Origin: Lithospermum erythrorhizon
Taxonomy: Eukaryota > Streptophyta > Magnoliopsida > Boraginales > Boraginaceae
Direction: 5' to 3'
Assembly: GCA_019722365.1 (NCBI GenBank)
Contig: JADFUC010001389.1
Coordinates: forward strand, 1-64,000
DNA length: 64,000 nt
Both the position numbers and the translations under genes were made by a program. The notes below the pieces were generated by a model, which worked only from the letters and a program-made list of their open reading frames with translations, searched no databases and was not told where the DNA came from. Positions 1 through 13,123 of the stretch are shown in pieces (within the stretch, counting starts at the first letter, position 1; every line of letters begins with the position of its first letter).

Positions 1-360
1 ATAGACCCTAAAAGTTCTGCTCCTGCATACCCCTCTCGCTTGTCATGAACTCAATATGCACAAGTTCGAGCTCTGCCTCTAAACTAACTCGCATAAGACG
101 ATCACGACGCCCGACGAACTGGGTAAGACTAAAACTTACTCCTTCCGCTTTGGTGGTCCAAAACAAGAAGAAATTCAAGAAGAAGAAAAAGTTACGCTGA
201 AAGCTATGGCTCGAAGAATCCCAAAGTTTCATCGGGATGTGAACACTACGGCGATTTACAAATGTCATTATCAAGGGAACCCAGGTCACCGGGAAGCCCA
301 CCCGCAGTGAAGTGTCTGGCTGCATGATAGGAAGAATGGTCTCACGACCACCCTAGAGGT

Positions 361-642
361 ATGTATGTTATTGAAGCTTTTTACAAATTTAAATTTTATC
401 ACTCTCGCAGTGTGCTAGACACACTCCGTTGTGGTTCTCATATTTGTCATAATACGCAGAACTCAAGTCAAGTAGAAGCACTGAAAGCAGGGAAACGGAT
501 CTACGTGCTGAACGGCGCGAAGGTCAAGTGCCCTTGCAATAGATCCATCACAAATTCTGCCCACGGGCCTTGTTTTGAACTTATCTCCGGTTTATATACC
601 TACAATTTGCGTAAATATTATTTCTATTTCTGTTTTGATTAA
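361..642 (+). pseudogene. Copia aspartic protease / start of integrase, remnant
   Basis: This is an open stretch of 93 codons. It begins MYVIEAF, the usual lead-in of Tork-type proteases, and contains VLDT followed by CGSHIC. In this lineage the catalytic motif is D-T-G-C-G-S-H-I-C. Here the glycine after DT is replaced and the spacing has grown by one residue, so the active site is broken. Downstream residues (GAKV...; YYFYF) fit the linker before the integrase zinc finger. The homologous piece in the second Copia copy is at about 55200-55320, where SHIC is also still readable. Confidence 0.6.
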
Positions 643-1899
643 TGATGGTTTTTCATTTTCAATAGATCCCAACGAATTTAGGATCACAACTGGGAATGGG
701 GTAGTATTTGGTACCGCCTCCCTTCAAAATGGTCTATATTCGCTTAGATATGATTATCGAGTCGCATAACATAAACTTAAACGAATAAAGCCTAATGGCT
801 TAAAGTCCAAACATGGCCTTATGGCACGCTGACGGGTCATATTAACAAGAACCTAATCAAGAAACTCCACTCCGTGGGAAGGTTTGAAGGTTTCACGCGA
901 ATCATACGATAAGCGCGAATCTTGCTTTCGGCAAATGGCTAAAGCACCCTTCACTGATTCAACGAAAGTGGCAAGTCGATTTATCATGATCATACACACC
1001 CCATGTATGTGGGCCAATGAACACATCTACAAGAGGAGGTTATAACTACCATTACATTTACCGATGATCATAAAGAGATACGGTTTGTGTATCCGACGAC
1101 ACAAACACAGTCCTTCGAGAAATTCAAGTAGTTCCAAACGAAGTACAAACCACCGAATATTATCAAAGATTCGATCCGATAGAGAGGTGGAGAATATTTG
1201 AGTCACGGTAGTTCAATACTCATCTTAGAGAGTGTGATTGTTTCACAACCACTCCAGCCAGAATGCCGCAGTCAGAATGGCTGGCTCCTGAAAGCGAGAA
1301 ATCGAACCCTTCTTGATATGGTTCGGTCTATGATGAGCCTATCTGATCTACCGGTTAATTTCTAGGGATATGCACTTCTAAGCGCGACACTTACCTTAAA
1401 TGTATGTCCAACAAAGCTTCCGCTAGACAAACCCCCATGAATCAAGTTATTCGGGGAAGATTCCCAAGTTGTTTTTCTGCGATTTTGTCTTATGTTACAA
1501 GAGATTAACAAAGCGATAAACTGCGCCTCAAATTCGATAAATGCTATTTCATAGGATATTCAAAGGAAATATTGGTTACTACTTTCTACCTAGCTAATGA
1601 GAATAGAATCTTCATTGCTAAATAGAGCGGCTCCTTGAAAGTGAATATTCGGCCCGTATGACTGGGGAGTACGGTGTTCATCTTCACGGCTCAAGCCGAT
1701 TTAAGTCAATGTCGTATGCATCTAATGCAAGATTCGACGCACCACAAGAATCGCACCTTCTTTCATAGAAGATCCAGCTTCGATCCACTGTGAAGTCACA
1801 AAGCAATCCAACCCTTTCAAGATCCGGTGGAATTGTCACTTAACTGCAGCGCTGTACGCGAAGCCTTCATCATTGAAAAGTCACGAGCCCACTTCTTAT

Positions 1900-2700
1900 A
1901 AAGAAGCGATAAATAGCAAGATGCATAAACGGCAACAGCCACGCACCGAGACGGATTCTATGTACCGGTAACAACGCGGTTCAACTCTTATCGATTTACC
2001 AAACGGGGTTCGCTTCCTATCAATGTCAACGGGTATCATTTAAGCAGTTAACATGATAAAGCATGTAAACGCCGATGTTTTCAAAGCTAGACTAGCAGCG
2101 TAAAAGTCAAAAGGTTCACGGCGCTGACTACGACGAAACTTACTCGCTGGCTACGCTAAGTCCATCCGAATAATCTAGCTATCGGCCGATTTCATGACTA
2201 CGAAATATGGCAAACGGATGTAAAGACCGCTCGAATCAAAATTTAGAGGAGGACGTGGTATATGGTACAACCTCCGTGTTTTACATGTCCTAAAGGACCT
2301 AAGAATGTATGTGCAAGTCAGTAAAGGTCCATTTATGGTCTTGCAAGAAGGCATCCCGCTAGCTGAAATCTATGTTTTGATGAATCAATCAAAGATTTTG
2401 CCTCGATCAAGAACTTAAAAAATAATTCAGGTATACAAGAAGGTAAAGCTGAGCATGTGATCATTCACGTCAGATGTTTACTTAAGCATACTTATCATTG
2501 GAAACAAATATAGAGTTACCGAACTCATTCAAGGATTGGCCGTAAATGTTTCTCAACGGCGACTTAGGCGAAGCACAATATATACTGAATAAAAGATCCA
2601 TCGGTGATCGGGCCGTAAGGCTAATTGGACTTTGTCGTGTTACCTATGAATAACGGCCCCCGCAAAGGTTCAATTTGTGCAATTCCAAGAAGTGGTAATC
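1900..2700 (+). pseudogene. Copia reverse transcriptase remnant
   Basis: The stretch follows the usual Copia RT order in shifting frames: an M-D-S-M-Y-type segment (about 1953-1972), a C-x-W-V-F-K-K equivalent (about 2010-2050), D-Y-D-E-T near 2130, a W-Q-T-D-V-K-T-A equivalent near 2205-2230, and a V-x-K-S-I-Y-G-L-x-Q equivalent near 2310-2345. The segment at 56758-57260 is the same domain in the second copy and is better preserved. Several in-frame stops and indels make it non-functional. Confidence 0.7.
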
Positions 2701-2879
2701 TCAGATGAGACATGGAAGATCCCACTACTAGCGCCCGGTATGAACAAAATGAAAGGATGTACCTTACGCTCGCCATAGGATCCATCATGTATAAAGCCAT
2801 GTTACGCACTGCACCGACGTGTCTTACGTGACCGAGTATAACCAAGAGATACCAAGCTAATCCGTGTGAAAGCTGATTT

Positions 2880-3430
2880 AGTGAAAGGGAAGTGCATCTT
2901 GAAGTATCTAAGAAGAACTAAAGATGCTTTCTCGTATACGCGGAGACGATGAGCTAGTATCACCGGCACACCGATGCCAATTTTTAAACTGGTAGAGACG
3001 ACCATCGCCCAGCCTCCGGGTATGTATTTTATTAGTCTCAACGGGCGAGCAAGATCTTGGAGGAGTTCCAAGGTAGTATCGTTGCCGATTCTACCACGTA
3101 ATCTAAGTACATCGCAATACCTGCTCAAGCAGTGTTAAGCATTGATTAAGAAATTCGTGATTTCGTGTAAGCATCTAGCACAGGACCACAGTTGCTTTCG
3201 GTGACAATATCGGGCGATAGCTCGCTTAAGGAAACCTCGAGCACATCACAAATCCAAGCACGCACTTAAAAGTATCTTAATTAGAGATATGCTTAGTAGG
3301 TGATATCAAAGTACGTAGTAGCAACAGAGGCCAATCAAGTCGACCCCTTTACCAAACCACTAAGTCAGGCAAAGCATGATGAGCATGCAATGAACATAGG
3401 TCTTAAATGGATGTCGCAGTGGTGTTAGGT
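2880..3430 (+). pseudogene. Copia RNase H remnant, C-terminal end of polyprotein
   Basis: RNase H is the last Copia domain. The visible parts are an E-Y-x-A-type segment near 3105-3125, a K-H-I-x-x-x-x-H-x-I-R equivalent near 3250-3300, and a well preserved tail encoding FTKPLSQAKHDE and GLKWM, ending in a stop near 3425. The tail position, about 800 bp ahead of the LTR, leaves room for the AT-rich 3' untranslated part seen at 3430-4230. The homologous tail at about 58200-58290 in the second copy is more damaged. Confidence 0.7.
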
Positions 3431-4229
3431 TAAGTGGGAGTCAATATGTATCTATTATGTTATGTGAACAAATATTTGAATATTTTTGCTTCTTATATTC
3501 TAGTATATTTGTTTGCTACGTCTATATATTTTAAATTTACATATAATATACATGTATTGTATCCTCGAGCAAATGAAAAACTAAATCCCTAGGTTAGTCT
3601 ATGTTTCTTTCAGAGTAAAATATGAATTGTTGATTATACCTCAAGCTTCCAACCATGTGTAGCCAAAGCGTCGCGTCGATGCTAATAGTTAAAGCGACAA
3701 GCATCATATGACTAATACGGTGTGATTGATTGCTGATCAAGTTTGGATCTTGTTAGCGTGACAAAGACTAGATCAATACTGTACGCCGGGTCCCATGACC
3801 GGGAGCCGGTATGTCCGAAACGATTTCATAGAAGATATTTATATTCTGCAAGGTCCAATGATATTTGTTTAGAATTCCCAGTTCGATACCTCTAGACTCC
3901 ATAAATATATAACTATCTCAAGTATATAAGCTCGTATTTGACTATGACCAAACGTCTCGCCTTTAAGCGGGATTATAACGGTATGCTGGGTCACACAAAG
4001 GAGTATAGCGATAGATGTTGATAAGGTTGAGAGGGATTTATCCGTGTCGATATACAAAGCGAAATATCTCGACCTCTCACACGCTTGGTACTATTGGTTT
4101 TATGGACGCCATAAATGCTTATTCGCTTCATACTGAAAGTAAAGAAAGCTGTGTGTTTCTATGACACTTATGGTTAGCCTAATACTAGAGATCGCTGATG
4201 AAGGAATTGTAAGGTAATCGGCCCAATGG

Positions 4230-4238
4230 CAAAGGGAG
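4230..4238 (+). other. Polypurine tract of Copia element 1
   Basis: A short purine run (CAAAGGGAG) ends directly at the TGTTGG that opens the 3' LTR. This is where plus-strand DNA synthesis is primed in LTR retrotransposons. The matching site before the LTR at 59107 is more degenerate. Confidence 0.7.
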
Positions 4239-4700
4239 TGTTGGAAATCAATGAGAATTGATTCCGTTTTTATCGTGTCTCATGACATCACGTATCAATT
4301 CATTTAATGGTTTGGTTGGAAATGAGATTACTGTAACTTAGTTTTCACCTTAACCCCTCTCTCTCTAAGAATAGCCACCCTCCCTGCCATACTGGAAGAG
4401 TTTTTTCTCTTTCAATTTTATTCATCTTCAAACTCTAGCAAGTTCAAGTAATTGCCTGCTTTCCCTCAAAAGTAGAATCTAGAGGACATCATTTTGGTAT
4501 CAACAAGTTTTGGAGAGGACTTTAGCGGGCATTCATGGGGGTCGCTATGGTTTTGGGTCCATTCATCTTCCATTGCAATGTAAGAATTCTTGTATTCATA
4601 CATGTATTTTTGTGTTTAGATTAATATACATCATTCGTGATTCGCGATGTATGAATCAGTATTTATCACGAATGAATTCATACAGATTCTAAATTATCAC
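4239..4700 (+). repeat. Start of Copia 3' LTR (partial, right end unclear)
   Basis: It begins TGTTGGAAATCAATGAGAA, which is the same start as the LTRs at 48636 and 59107. Similarity to those two LTRs is clear for roughly the first 110 bp and then fades. The rest is either diverged LTR or unrelated DNA. I set the right limit loosely, where the sequence no longer looks LTR-like. A palindromic stretch lies at about 4628-4680 (ATTCGTGATTCGCGATGTATGAAT and its inverse nearby). Confidence 0.55.
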
Positions 4701-6650
4701 CTCCTTACCCTCCAAGAGGCCAGAAATCTAACCGTTGTATCCGGTCATACGAATCCCATCTAGTGTACAACTATTTCCACAACTACCTTTGGCAAAGATA
4801 CCCGCAACACGATACGCTTATAGCCTCCCTCATGCTATGCAGACGCTTGACATGGTAAAAAGCATAATACCCCAGAGCGAAATACCGCCACACATGTCTA
4901 AGAATCGCCATTTAACATAAGTTCTATGAGAATCACATTTAGACATAGATATAAAATCTTCCAGTTCTCATGGCGTCAACTCCCAAGACAGATTCGAATA
5001 CTATTTCGACCGCATACCTTACGCGATTGATTGTAGTTGATAATCATACTCTCTTTCCTCGATCCAAGAAACGTGATAAGATACTATCACATACTCAGTC
5101 GCTTGGTGTTCGATTCGATCTATTGAACACCGACTAGGGATGAGCAATATCATAGTTCTTAGGCTTCGATAGATCTCTATTCGATCATCACGACGCAAAG
5201 ACCTCTGTAGAGACTTAGATCGCTAACGGAGTCTATTTTCTTATTATTATAATAATAACAGCATCATTGTTCAATAACAAATAATACGGTAAACCCGTAT
5301 TGGAATAAGGCCAATATCTAAGAGGCTTACAAGAAAAATAAATGAGTTTCTCCTATTGAATCAACAAGCACGTCTCCGGTTCCACTTTACTTGATCAATC
5401 ATGTATTCAATCACTCAAGAGATAACAACCAAAAAGGATGTTAGCTGGAGTCCACAATCGGACCTTCAAAGCTTTGCACACATCTAGGTCCATCAAGACA
5501 TGTAAACAAGATGATTTGACGTCATCTTTTAACCATCTTTCTCAAGAACGGTCCTTACATTCATATACCAAAAATATTTCGATGTAAGGTGTTAATGGCT
5601 AAAATTACTAGCATAAGATTTATTACATGCCCAAAGGTCTTTATCATGTTTAGAACATGACTAACCCCATGCTCTTCTCCTCAAATTTTGAGTCATAATA
5701 TAGATCTTATATACTAGTCAATTATTCAGAGATATTACTACGCTTATCTTCAACAATCAAACTCTTTTATCAAGTTAAGGTAGCAATCATCAAGATTCAA
5801 ATTTCTTATATTATCCTATGGGCAAGTAGAATCTTGGTTGTATTCAACTATGGTGTAAACTTCATAGAATCAATTTTCACAATACCATCAAGTTTGTTTA
5901 CTTGAATAACTAAATTATTTATATGGCTCAATAATTGATCTTCTTATAACTAACCCCAAATGCTTTCATTATTACTTTTATTCTCTCTGCCCATTACTTG
6001 AAATATCTTCTACAATAATTCATGCTTTCTCATGTGAGGAATTGTTTTAGTAGTGGTTAACATGATATTCTATACGATCTAAGAGGGAGAAGATACTTCA
6101 TTAGAATGTCAAGTTCAAACAGAAAATTTCGGTCTAAGTTTATTCATTTTTAAACTCATAACATTTAATTATATATAACCTGCCATGTCGTAGATTAATC
6201 CATATTTTATATCGAAAGCAGACATGTAAATTTCCCTTACTGCTAAGGTAAACGGTTACGACCATGCCATCGGCACCTGGGCCATGGTAAGGTCGGGCTT
6301 CCTTAGTAGCTTCAGATATCGCATATATATACTACGATCTGGCCAAGCTCCTGACTAACCTTTTGAACTCTTAGTTCATCTTCTTTCTCCAAGAAAGACT
6401 CTTTCTCCAAAAAAAGACTTTTCTCCGTTATATATCAAATATCACAAGTTCATAACTTGAATATTATTAAGATAATTAGGTTTTTAAGACGCGAAGCACC
6501 ATAAATGTCAACTACCTATCCTTAAAGCGGATCATTACTTAGAACATATCTTGCTCACGATAGAATGTAGATGTGAATTATCCATTCACATGAAATCGTC
6601 ATTTAGAAACATCCATTCTCTAAATATCTCATAACTAGAAGAAAAACTTT
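4700..6650. other. Unassigned AT-rich DNA, probably decayed transposon
   Basis: No gene is supported. The longest open frames are about 60 codons and have no recognisable motif. A frame starting near 4970 (MASTPKTDSNTIS...) stays open for about 55 codons but matches nothing I know. The GC-richer patch near 6240-6350 resembles the end of a Gypsy LTR in tone but cannot be aligned by eye. The position between a Copia LTR and a Copia-like leader suggests an inserted element. Confidence 0.4.
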
Positions 6651-7645
6651 GAAATGTATTTGATTATTTTCTATGATTTATATATTCAATTGATGAATAT
6701 ATAATACTCTAAAAAAAAAATCAACTCCATTTTATATGTATATATCACATTACTAATCAACATTTCAATGTATTGATTTTGATGATTTGATGTTTATTTA
6801 ATTGTTTCATGAATTGAAAGGGATTAAAAACTTATTAATATGTATTTTTAATTGAGGTAGAATGATTTTCAATTTTATGAGGGTTAAAATTTCAAAAATT
6901 ACGAAATTAAATCTGTGTGTTCATGACCCTTTGAGGTTCATCCCAGATTTTTCCCAAATTTTTGAATTTTTAAGTACCCAAAAAATTCATTGAATTTCTT
7001 GGATTGTTTTGGGTTTAATCGAAAAACTAGAAGTGTTTTTGATGAAATTCCAATTGGACATGTTCAATAATGATATTGTTGATGTTCAAGTCGAATCCCA
7101 GAATTTTTTAAATTTTTTAGAGCCTCCAAATCGATTTTACAAAAGTTGCAATTAATCGGGAAAACCGAAAACGGAAATGAATTACCAAATGAGTACCGAA
7201 CTTGCGCATCTCGCAATGGCGCCGTCCGCTGTCGGAATTGCACGCTCCAGCCCACCGATGTAGCTCAACTGCCGTACTACGGCACCACAAGGCGCTGTCG
7301 ACTATGGTGTCGAAGTTTGGTCATTTTGGCCGTTGAAATTGGCCGTCCGCTTTAGAAAACCCTAAATATATTTATAATTATTTTTGGTTTTAAATATCGG
7401 TAATTTATTAATTTCATTTTAAATGTTAAATCATAAATTTTGCCTCTCTCATAAGATGATTGAATATATCTTGAACATTAAATTTGATTTATATTTCCCT
7501 TTCATAATTATTTTCATTAATTGATAATTTTGAAAATATTTTCATGGTAACTCAAATTTGAATTTTTGAGTTAACTACTTGAAGCTTACTATTCCATGAT
7601 TTCGTATCAAAAACGTGTTTTTTAACATTCATTTTAACTTTTAAA
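6650..7645 (+). repeat. Copia leader-like repeat, homologous to 52300-53480
   Basis: AT-rich flanks enclose a GC-rich pocket (about 7190-7350) followed by AAAACCCTAA. The same order occurs at 52560-53060: a phrase on gene-end residues (TTTTTTAAATTTTTTAGAGCCTCCAAA against AAAAAATTTAAAGCCTCCAAA), then the GC-rich pocket, then AAAAACCCTAA. At 52300-53480 this piece lies between the 5' LTR and gag of the Copia element, so it is best read as the untranslated leader of a Copia element truncated at 7645. No coding capacity was found. Confidence 0.55.
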
Positions 7646-7649
7646 TTTT

Positions 7650-8823
7650 TGAAAATAAATAACCCGTTACGCCTAAACACATTAAATCAGATACATATAT
7701 CGCGAAGTAAGCGTAATCTGAGATAGTATATATAATTTCGAATAAAAATCGATATACCGGTGACTAGTAATTCTGATGGGTAGTAATTTATGTCACTGAA
7801 ATATGACATTTGGAAATCGGTTTCATTAAGATTTAAGTTTTATAAATAAACCGAACTGCTGACTTAAGTCATCCTAAATATCTTCTTATCCTTATCATTT
7901 TCATCATTATCCAAAACACAAAACCCATCCCCTTTCTTCCATGAATTGGTCAACCTCTTTGTTCTCCTTCCTTCCTCCCCCCCCACCCCCCATTTAAAAA
8001 ATTTTCTTCCATTTCTTTGTGGCTCAAGACACAAAAAAGTTGCTTTACCTCTCTCAACATTCCTCACACATCATAAAAGAAAGGTTAAATCTTGTTGGAT
8101 ATTTCATGTTGTGGAAGTTTGACTTTTTTTGACTTTGCATGCATTGGAGATTCGTGGACTTTAAAATGGCCTGTAGGTTTCATTAAAACTCGATTGCTGA
8201 TTCGAGTAAGTGATTATAATCGATCTTTGGGGTTGAAATGTGTTGATTTGAGAGTTGACTTTTGTTGACTTTTTTTCCCTGGGGTTCCTCTCGTTAAATT
8301 ATATTATGACGTCATGAGATCTAATATAATTATATCGAGTATAAGCCGGGATGTTTTGATGTTAATTGAAGAATACTTCATGAGTTAGGTTTTAGTGAGC
8401 GCTAATTGGGTTTTTGAATTAAAGGTTGATTATAATGATTAATTAGTTGGAAGAATTGATGTAGGATTGATTAGAATTTGATTAGAGTGCCATTGCTGAG
8501 TAGGCATGGCCTAAATTTATCAGGTCAAAGTGTCGGGAATTTTATTGTTTTATTAGTCTTTAAAAGTACGTAGTATATTATCACCTAGAAATTGTTAAGT
8601 CGATAATTATAATTGTCAGGTTGATAGTTAAAACTAAACGGGTTATGATCAGAAGTAGTAATTGTATTTTCGGTGTTTTATTTGTATGAAATGCTGTGGT
8701 AGAAACTACACTGACTAATCAAAAAGGGCGCAATTATTTGCTAGCCTAGGTAAGTATTTATCTCACGGTGTAGATTAATTTAGTTTCGTGAATGTGTTGC
8801 ACTCGATGAAGTTGTGAGCATTG

Positions 8824-8862
<39 letters not shown>

Positions 8863-10103
8863 TCTTGATTATTTCTCAGTTGGATTATATGTGTCATTGC
8901 TGCATGATCTCATGCTGTTTTGAGACGAAGGATTTTCGTAGGATCGTTGGCTATTTTGATTGTCTAGTGTCTTGTTGGTTGGATTGGCATAGCATGACTT
9001 CATTGAGTCATGGATATATGCGGTTGCATTACCCGTGGCCGCGCGCTTATACTACGGCAAGTGCGGAGTTGTTGAGCATGTGAGTTGCGTTTATCTGCAT
9101 TGCATTTATACTCCTGTGATAAGTGTGTATTTCGCTTGCATCTCGTTACGATTCGGGTGATAGCTTATGTCGACATGGGCATAAGTTTCTCCTCGCAGCC
9201 GGAAAGGCTGATTATATGCGCATTAGTTGTAAAAAACCGATACAGCTATATGAGTTGATATGAGTTGGATTGAGTCAATTCTCGCTTGTTCGAGCGCCCA
9301 TTGACTCGTAGTTTGGAGTCAGCAAGTATTAGCGTTGTTGGCGTGGTTGGCGGTTTGCGGTTCAGTTGTATAAATGCGGGCGTCTTACCACGCCGACTAC
9401 AGAATGTAGAGTCGCTGACTTATTTTGGGTATCAAGTATTGTCGCTTTTTGAAACGCATGATTAACTTTTGTCGAATGTCCTTTGTTCGAAATATTTATA
9501 TCTAGTGCTTCCAGCCTTTTAAATTGTGCATTTTGACATGTTTGTATAGATGATTTTATATGATGGTCATATATTGTATGATTTGATACCCATCTATCCT
9601 ACGCAAATTAACGATTTTAAATTTACAACCGATCGGCAGCCATGTATAACGCCCACTCTCGGTGATAAATATTCACTAAGCTTCTCGTTAAATTACACCC
9701 TATTCGCCATGCATTTTCATTCTTCAGGTCAGTCAATGTGTGGCACAGAAGCCGAGCTTGCTCGAGTGATCGTGCCTTGTAGCCTAGCGCGCAAATGACG
9801 GTGGCGTAGACCTCGTACTTGTTGTTTTGGATTGTATTCGGTTGTTCGTATCGTTGTATTTCTCAGATTTCGCATCTGCATTGTGATATCGACTTTTGTA
9901 CTTCAAGTTGCTCAGTATATTGGTCACAGGTGGTTGTGAATACGATGGATCATTTTTCTTAAAAATGTCATTTTCGATGTAGTTTGTCAGATTGGTTTAT
10001 TATGAACAGTGAGTTTGTAATCGAGTCATCTATCGACGTGGTGACCTCGGTGTCCAGGATTTGACGATTCTAACATCGTATGCCGACTGGGCGCATGCTA
10101 CAC
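7650..10103 (+). repeat. Family C LTR-like block, left copy
   Basis: It opens with ATAACCCGTTACG, the start seen in Tekay-type LTRs (TGTAATAACCCG). It contains TTGACTTT clusters (8120-8145 and 8254-8275) and a (TA)n run. It shares the order of several short blocks with 11236-14307: a TTGAC cluster, then a block in ATAATTATAT, then a TA run. It ends in sequence resembling the right end of that block. The alignment by eye is patchy, so calling this the 5' LTR of the pair is tentative. No open frame over 90 codons is convincing. Confidence 0.45.
8825..8857. repeat. (TA)n microsatellite
   Basis: A perfect alternating TA run of about 33 bp lies inside the left family C block. It causes a false open frame of Y/I residues that runs through it. 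Confidence 0.95.
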
Positions 10104-11235
10104 ATATAAAGACTCAAATTTATAGAATCTGATTCCTCATATGATTTATACTCATCAATTCGATCCCTTGCACTGCGGACGCAGCTTCCATGTTATTGTT
10201 AATCGATTTGCACCTGTTATCTTAAGTTGACATGTATTTAAGATTTTTAACCCTCACAATAATTCTAGCTGTATCGACTCAAATTCCATCTTCTTAAGAT
10301 GCGATATCCAAGTCTCTGCTCAAGACCACAATATTACTTTTAGTATCCTTATACCTGTCACACATCCAGCTTCGAAGAGAAGTTGAATTACATTCTTTTA
10401 ACAAGACATGCTTGTAGAAAAGGAACACAAGAATGTATAGCTCAACGGTTTGAGTCATTTATGTCAAGGTAATTCAAGGGCAATGCTTAAGAATCAATTC
10501 ATTCTTGATGAAAGATTCCAAGCAACGATGATCACAAATTGAAAACGATATCCATAATCGGACCATTTATTTCTCCTTCACATATTTCACACTATTTGTC
10601 GACATACTTAGAAAATATGTAAGTCAAATCGATAGTTTCATGATTGGCGTAGTTTTTAACTATTTCAGCTTCCGGCCAACATTTCTTTTACTTAAGGTAG
10701 TAGACTCAAAGAGTCCTTACTTTCTATTTCTCAAGTATACTTACAGTCCCTTTTACTTATGCTTGAAAGGAGTAAAACTGGTCACTCATCTCAAGTATTA
10801 GTTCTTTGTGTACTTAATATCACAACTTGTTGTGGTATTACACAAAGAAAAAGACATCGTCACTTATAGGTTGCAAGAACCATAAGCTCAATATTTATAT
10901 CCTGCATTTAATCCCATATCTTAGAGTCACAACCAAGGAGCCGAGGACCTTACGTATGAAGAGAAACCGTGAAAATTTTGATCGTAAGAAAAAAGTGCTA
11001 GAAATAAAGTCATGGGCTTTAGCCAAGTGCCAAGCGAATCAACGAGTGAGGAAGCCTAAGTACGGAAATGGTAGGAGGATGTCGTAAATCAATATCCACA
11101 TCTTTCTCAAGCGTATGTTGCTCTAAACTTGTACTATAATATGTGTAGTATATGAATTAATAAGAGGCCGAGTAAGTGTTTTGGGTACGGGCGTTGACGG
11201 GCGAAAATTTTGGAGGACGAATTTTTATTAAAAGT
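10104..11235 (+). mobile_element. Short internal region between the family C LTR-like blocks
   Basis: About 1.1 kb lies between the two blocks, far too short for a full gag-pol. The right end carries TTTTGGAGGACGAATTTTT (about 11203-11228), which resembles the TTCGAGGACGAAATT that ends the coding part of many Gypsy elements. A lysine- and arginine-rich open tail encoded at about 10930-11087 could be the end of a Gypsy integrase, but I cannot place it. I see no primer-binding site. This looks like an internally deleted or non-autonomous element. Confidence 0.4.
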
Positions 11236-12847
11236 AGTGAGATCAAATAAATCTGCTCCGTATAAGTATTTTTTCTTAATGTGATTTTAGTTGCTCCGGT
11301 TGAGCGCTATGTTAAAGTTAAAAAATTTAATGGAGTAATGAGTAATATGGGTTGAGCGATAATATATTTTGAGAATAAAAATTAATGTGACTGTGTTCGA
11401 ATTAGGGGTTGGTAAAACCTACAGGTTTAAATTTACGAACCAACCCAGTACTCAAACTCCACTGAGGGTCCCACTTCCCACCTACCTCCACTCAACATAT
11501 AATCTATCATCAACCTTATCACAAACACAAACAAAATTTTCTCTTCTTCCTTAGCTACGGGCCGAATCCCTCTCCACACACTCCCCTGATTCTTTTCTTT
11601 CTTGGCAAATCTTGTGGAATCTAGTCATAATCTTGTTCTCCATCTTAAGGTTATCAAAGCAAAATAGTTTTAATCTTCAAATCTCATCATTTAAGGCTTT
11701 CTCTGAGTTGACTTTTATATAGTTGACTATCAGGTTGACTTTTGTGATCTTGACTTTATTATGGTATATAACAAAAAGTTATCTAAGTTTAGTTTCTAGG
11801 ATTAGAGGTGATTTGAGCGATTATCAAGTTAGAAAGTGGGTGTTGAGGGCTGACTTTTCTTGACTTTTTTCTTAAATTAACTCTAAAGTGTACATGAGGT
11901 CGAGGACTTTAATATAATTATTTGGGAATGGAATTATTGGTTCGATGCTGATGATGTAGATCGGACAGAAAGTCGGGAAAGTTCAGATAAAGATATAGTG
12001 TTTTGAATTGGAGGTGTTGTATTTAATGGATTAATTAGTTGTCAATTGATCGGGCCGGATTGATTGGGAATGCTTAAGATGTTATCGGGTTAACAAAAAG
12101 TTGATGACTAATATTGAGATTTTACTAAGTTGGCCATCGAATATAGTGCACGTTGGAACGTTAGAGTGGTATATCAATCTTAGGAATAGGATGATCACAA
12201 GAGTTGTAAATTTGAATCGTGAGATCTGGCATATAACACTGGGTTTATATGCAGATGTTAAGTTGAAGTTATCTTTACTGAATGTGTTATAATGTATAAT
12301 TTCATTGAATAGAGTCGAGCCCGGATCTAGCACTCCAGGACTACATAGAGTCATCACTCACTACTTTTGGGCTCCTATGAGCATGTAAATCTCACGACGT
12401 GATCTTCATATATATATCATGTTACATATTTTCATGTGTTGCTTGGAGACTATTCCATATGTGTATCAAGCAAACACTATGATTGGATATTATGTGAAAA
12501 TTGTGATTTATGATGCATGTTGGGCGAAATAATCGAGATTTGATTGACATTACAAGATAACTGCGGATTATGAGTTATGTTACAGATAATTATGACATGG
12601 TTTATTTACGAGATAGTTTTGAGTATGGTTCATGTTATAAGATCAGCAGGATCAGGTTCTCGTGTGTGGTCGCGCTACTGTGCGCGGGCCGCAAGTGCAT
12701 GTGTTTTGATTGCTTTGTGTGTTATTTGCGGCGGTGACTCGACTGCGAGGCTCAAGTGCATATCATAAGTGGGTACCATGATTCGGAGGTTTCAAAGTAG
12801 ATATGCACACGAGGGTGCACCTAGGCTCAGTGACGGAGGCGAGGCCT

Positions 12848-12962
12848 CATCTCGATTATTTGGAGGTATTCTCATATGTGTATTATTTGGGAGGTGGATT
12901 CCTCTATATGTGTATTATTTGGAGGCGATTCTCATATGTGTATTATTTATGAGGCGGATTCT
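12848..12962 (+). repeat. Tandem repeat, about 36 bp unit, 3-4 copies
   Basis: Units share TCATATGTGTATTATTT and a GGAGG(C/T) box, repeated with small changes. The repeat lies within the family C LTR about 160 bp before the microsatellite. Confidence 0.8.
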
Positions 12963-13123
12963 CTATTTGACGACATTTTGTATGCCGGGAGATTGTTTCC
13001 CTTTAAATAATATATTATTTATTAATATAATCTCATGTGTATAGCTATGTAGCATTGTATAAAGAGAAATCTATGTGATATGACGCTTATTCATTATTTA
13101 ACTCGGTTATTTGTGACGTGTAG

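Larger units (their letters stand above)
1..4238 (+). mobile_element. Ty1/Copia (Tork-like) internal region, decayed, 5' part outside window
   Basis: This is the gag end through RNase H of a Copia element, riddled with stops and frameshifts. In order: a degenerate CCHC-like zinc knuckle at about 256-300 (C, then G-H spacing); a protease remnant at about 361-640, where the usual D-T-G-C-G-S-H-I-C signature survives as DT....CGSHIC; an integrase remnant at about 1080-1620, readable as RNRTLLDMVRSMMSLSDLP near 1302-1376; reverse transcriptase at about 1900-2700; RNase H at about 2880-3430. The RNase H end is clear: TKPLSQAKHDEHAMNIGLKWM-type residues near 3348-3413. A purine-rich tract precedes the LTR. 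The same order is found in the Copia element at 54400-59106, so the two belong to one family. The gag N-terminus and the 5' LTR lie left of the window. It cannot encode protein. Confidence 0.85.

Noticed and set aside
4628..4680. Palindrome near the Copia LTR as a possible hairpin RNA or terminator
   Set aside because: A single copy within decayed AT-rich DNA gives no support for function.
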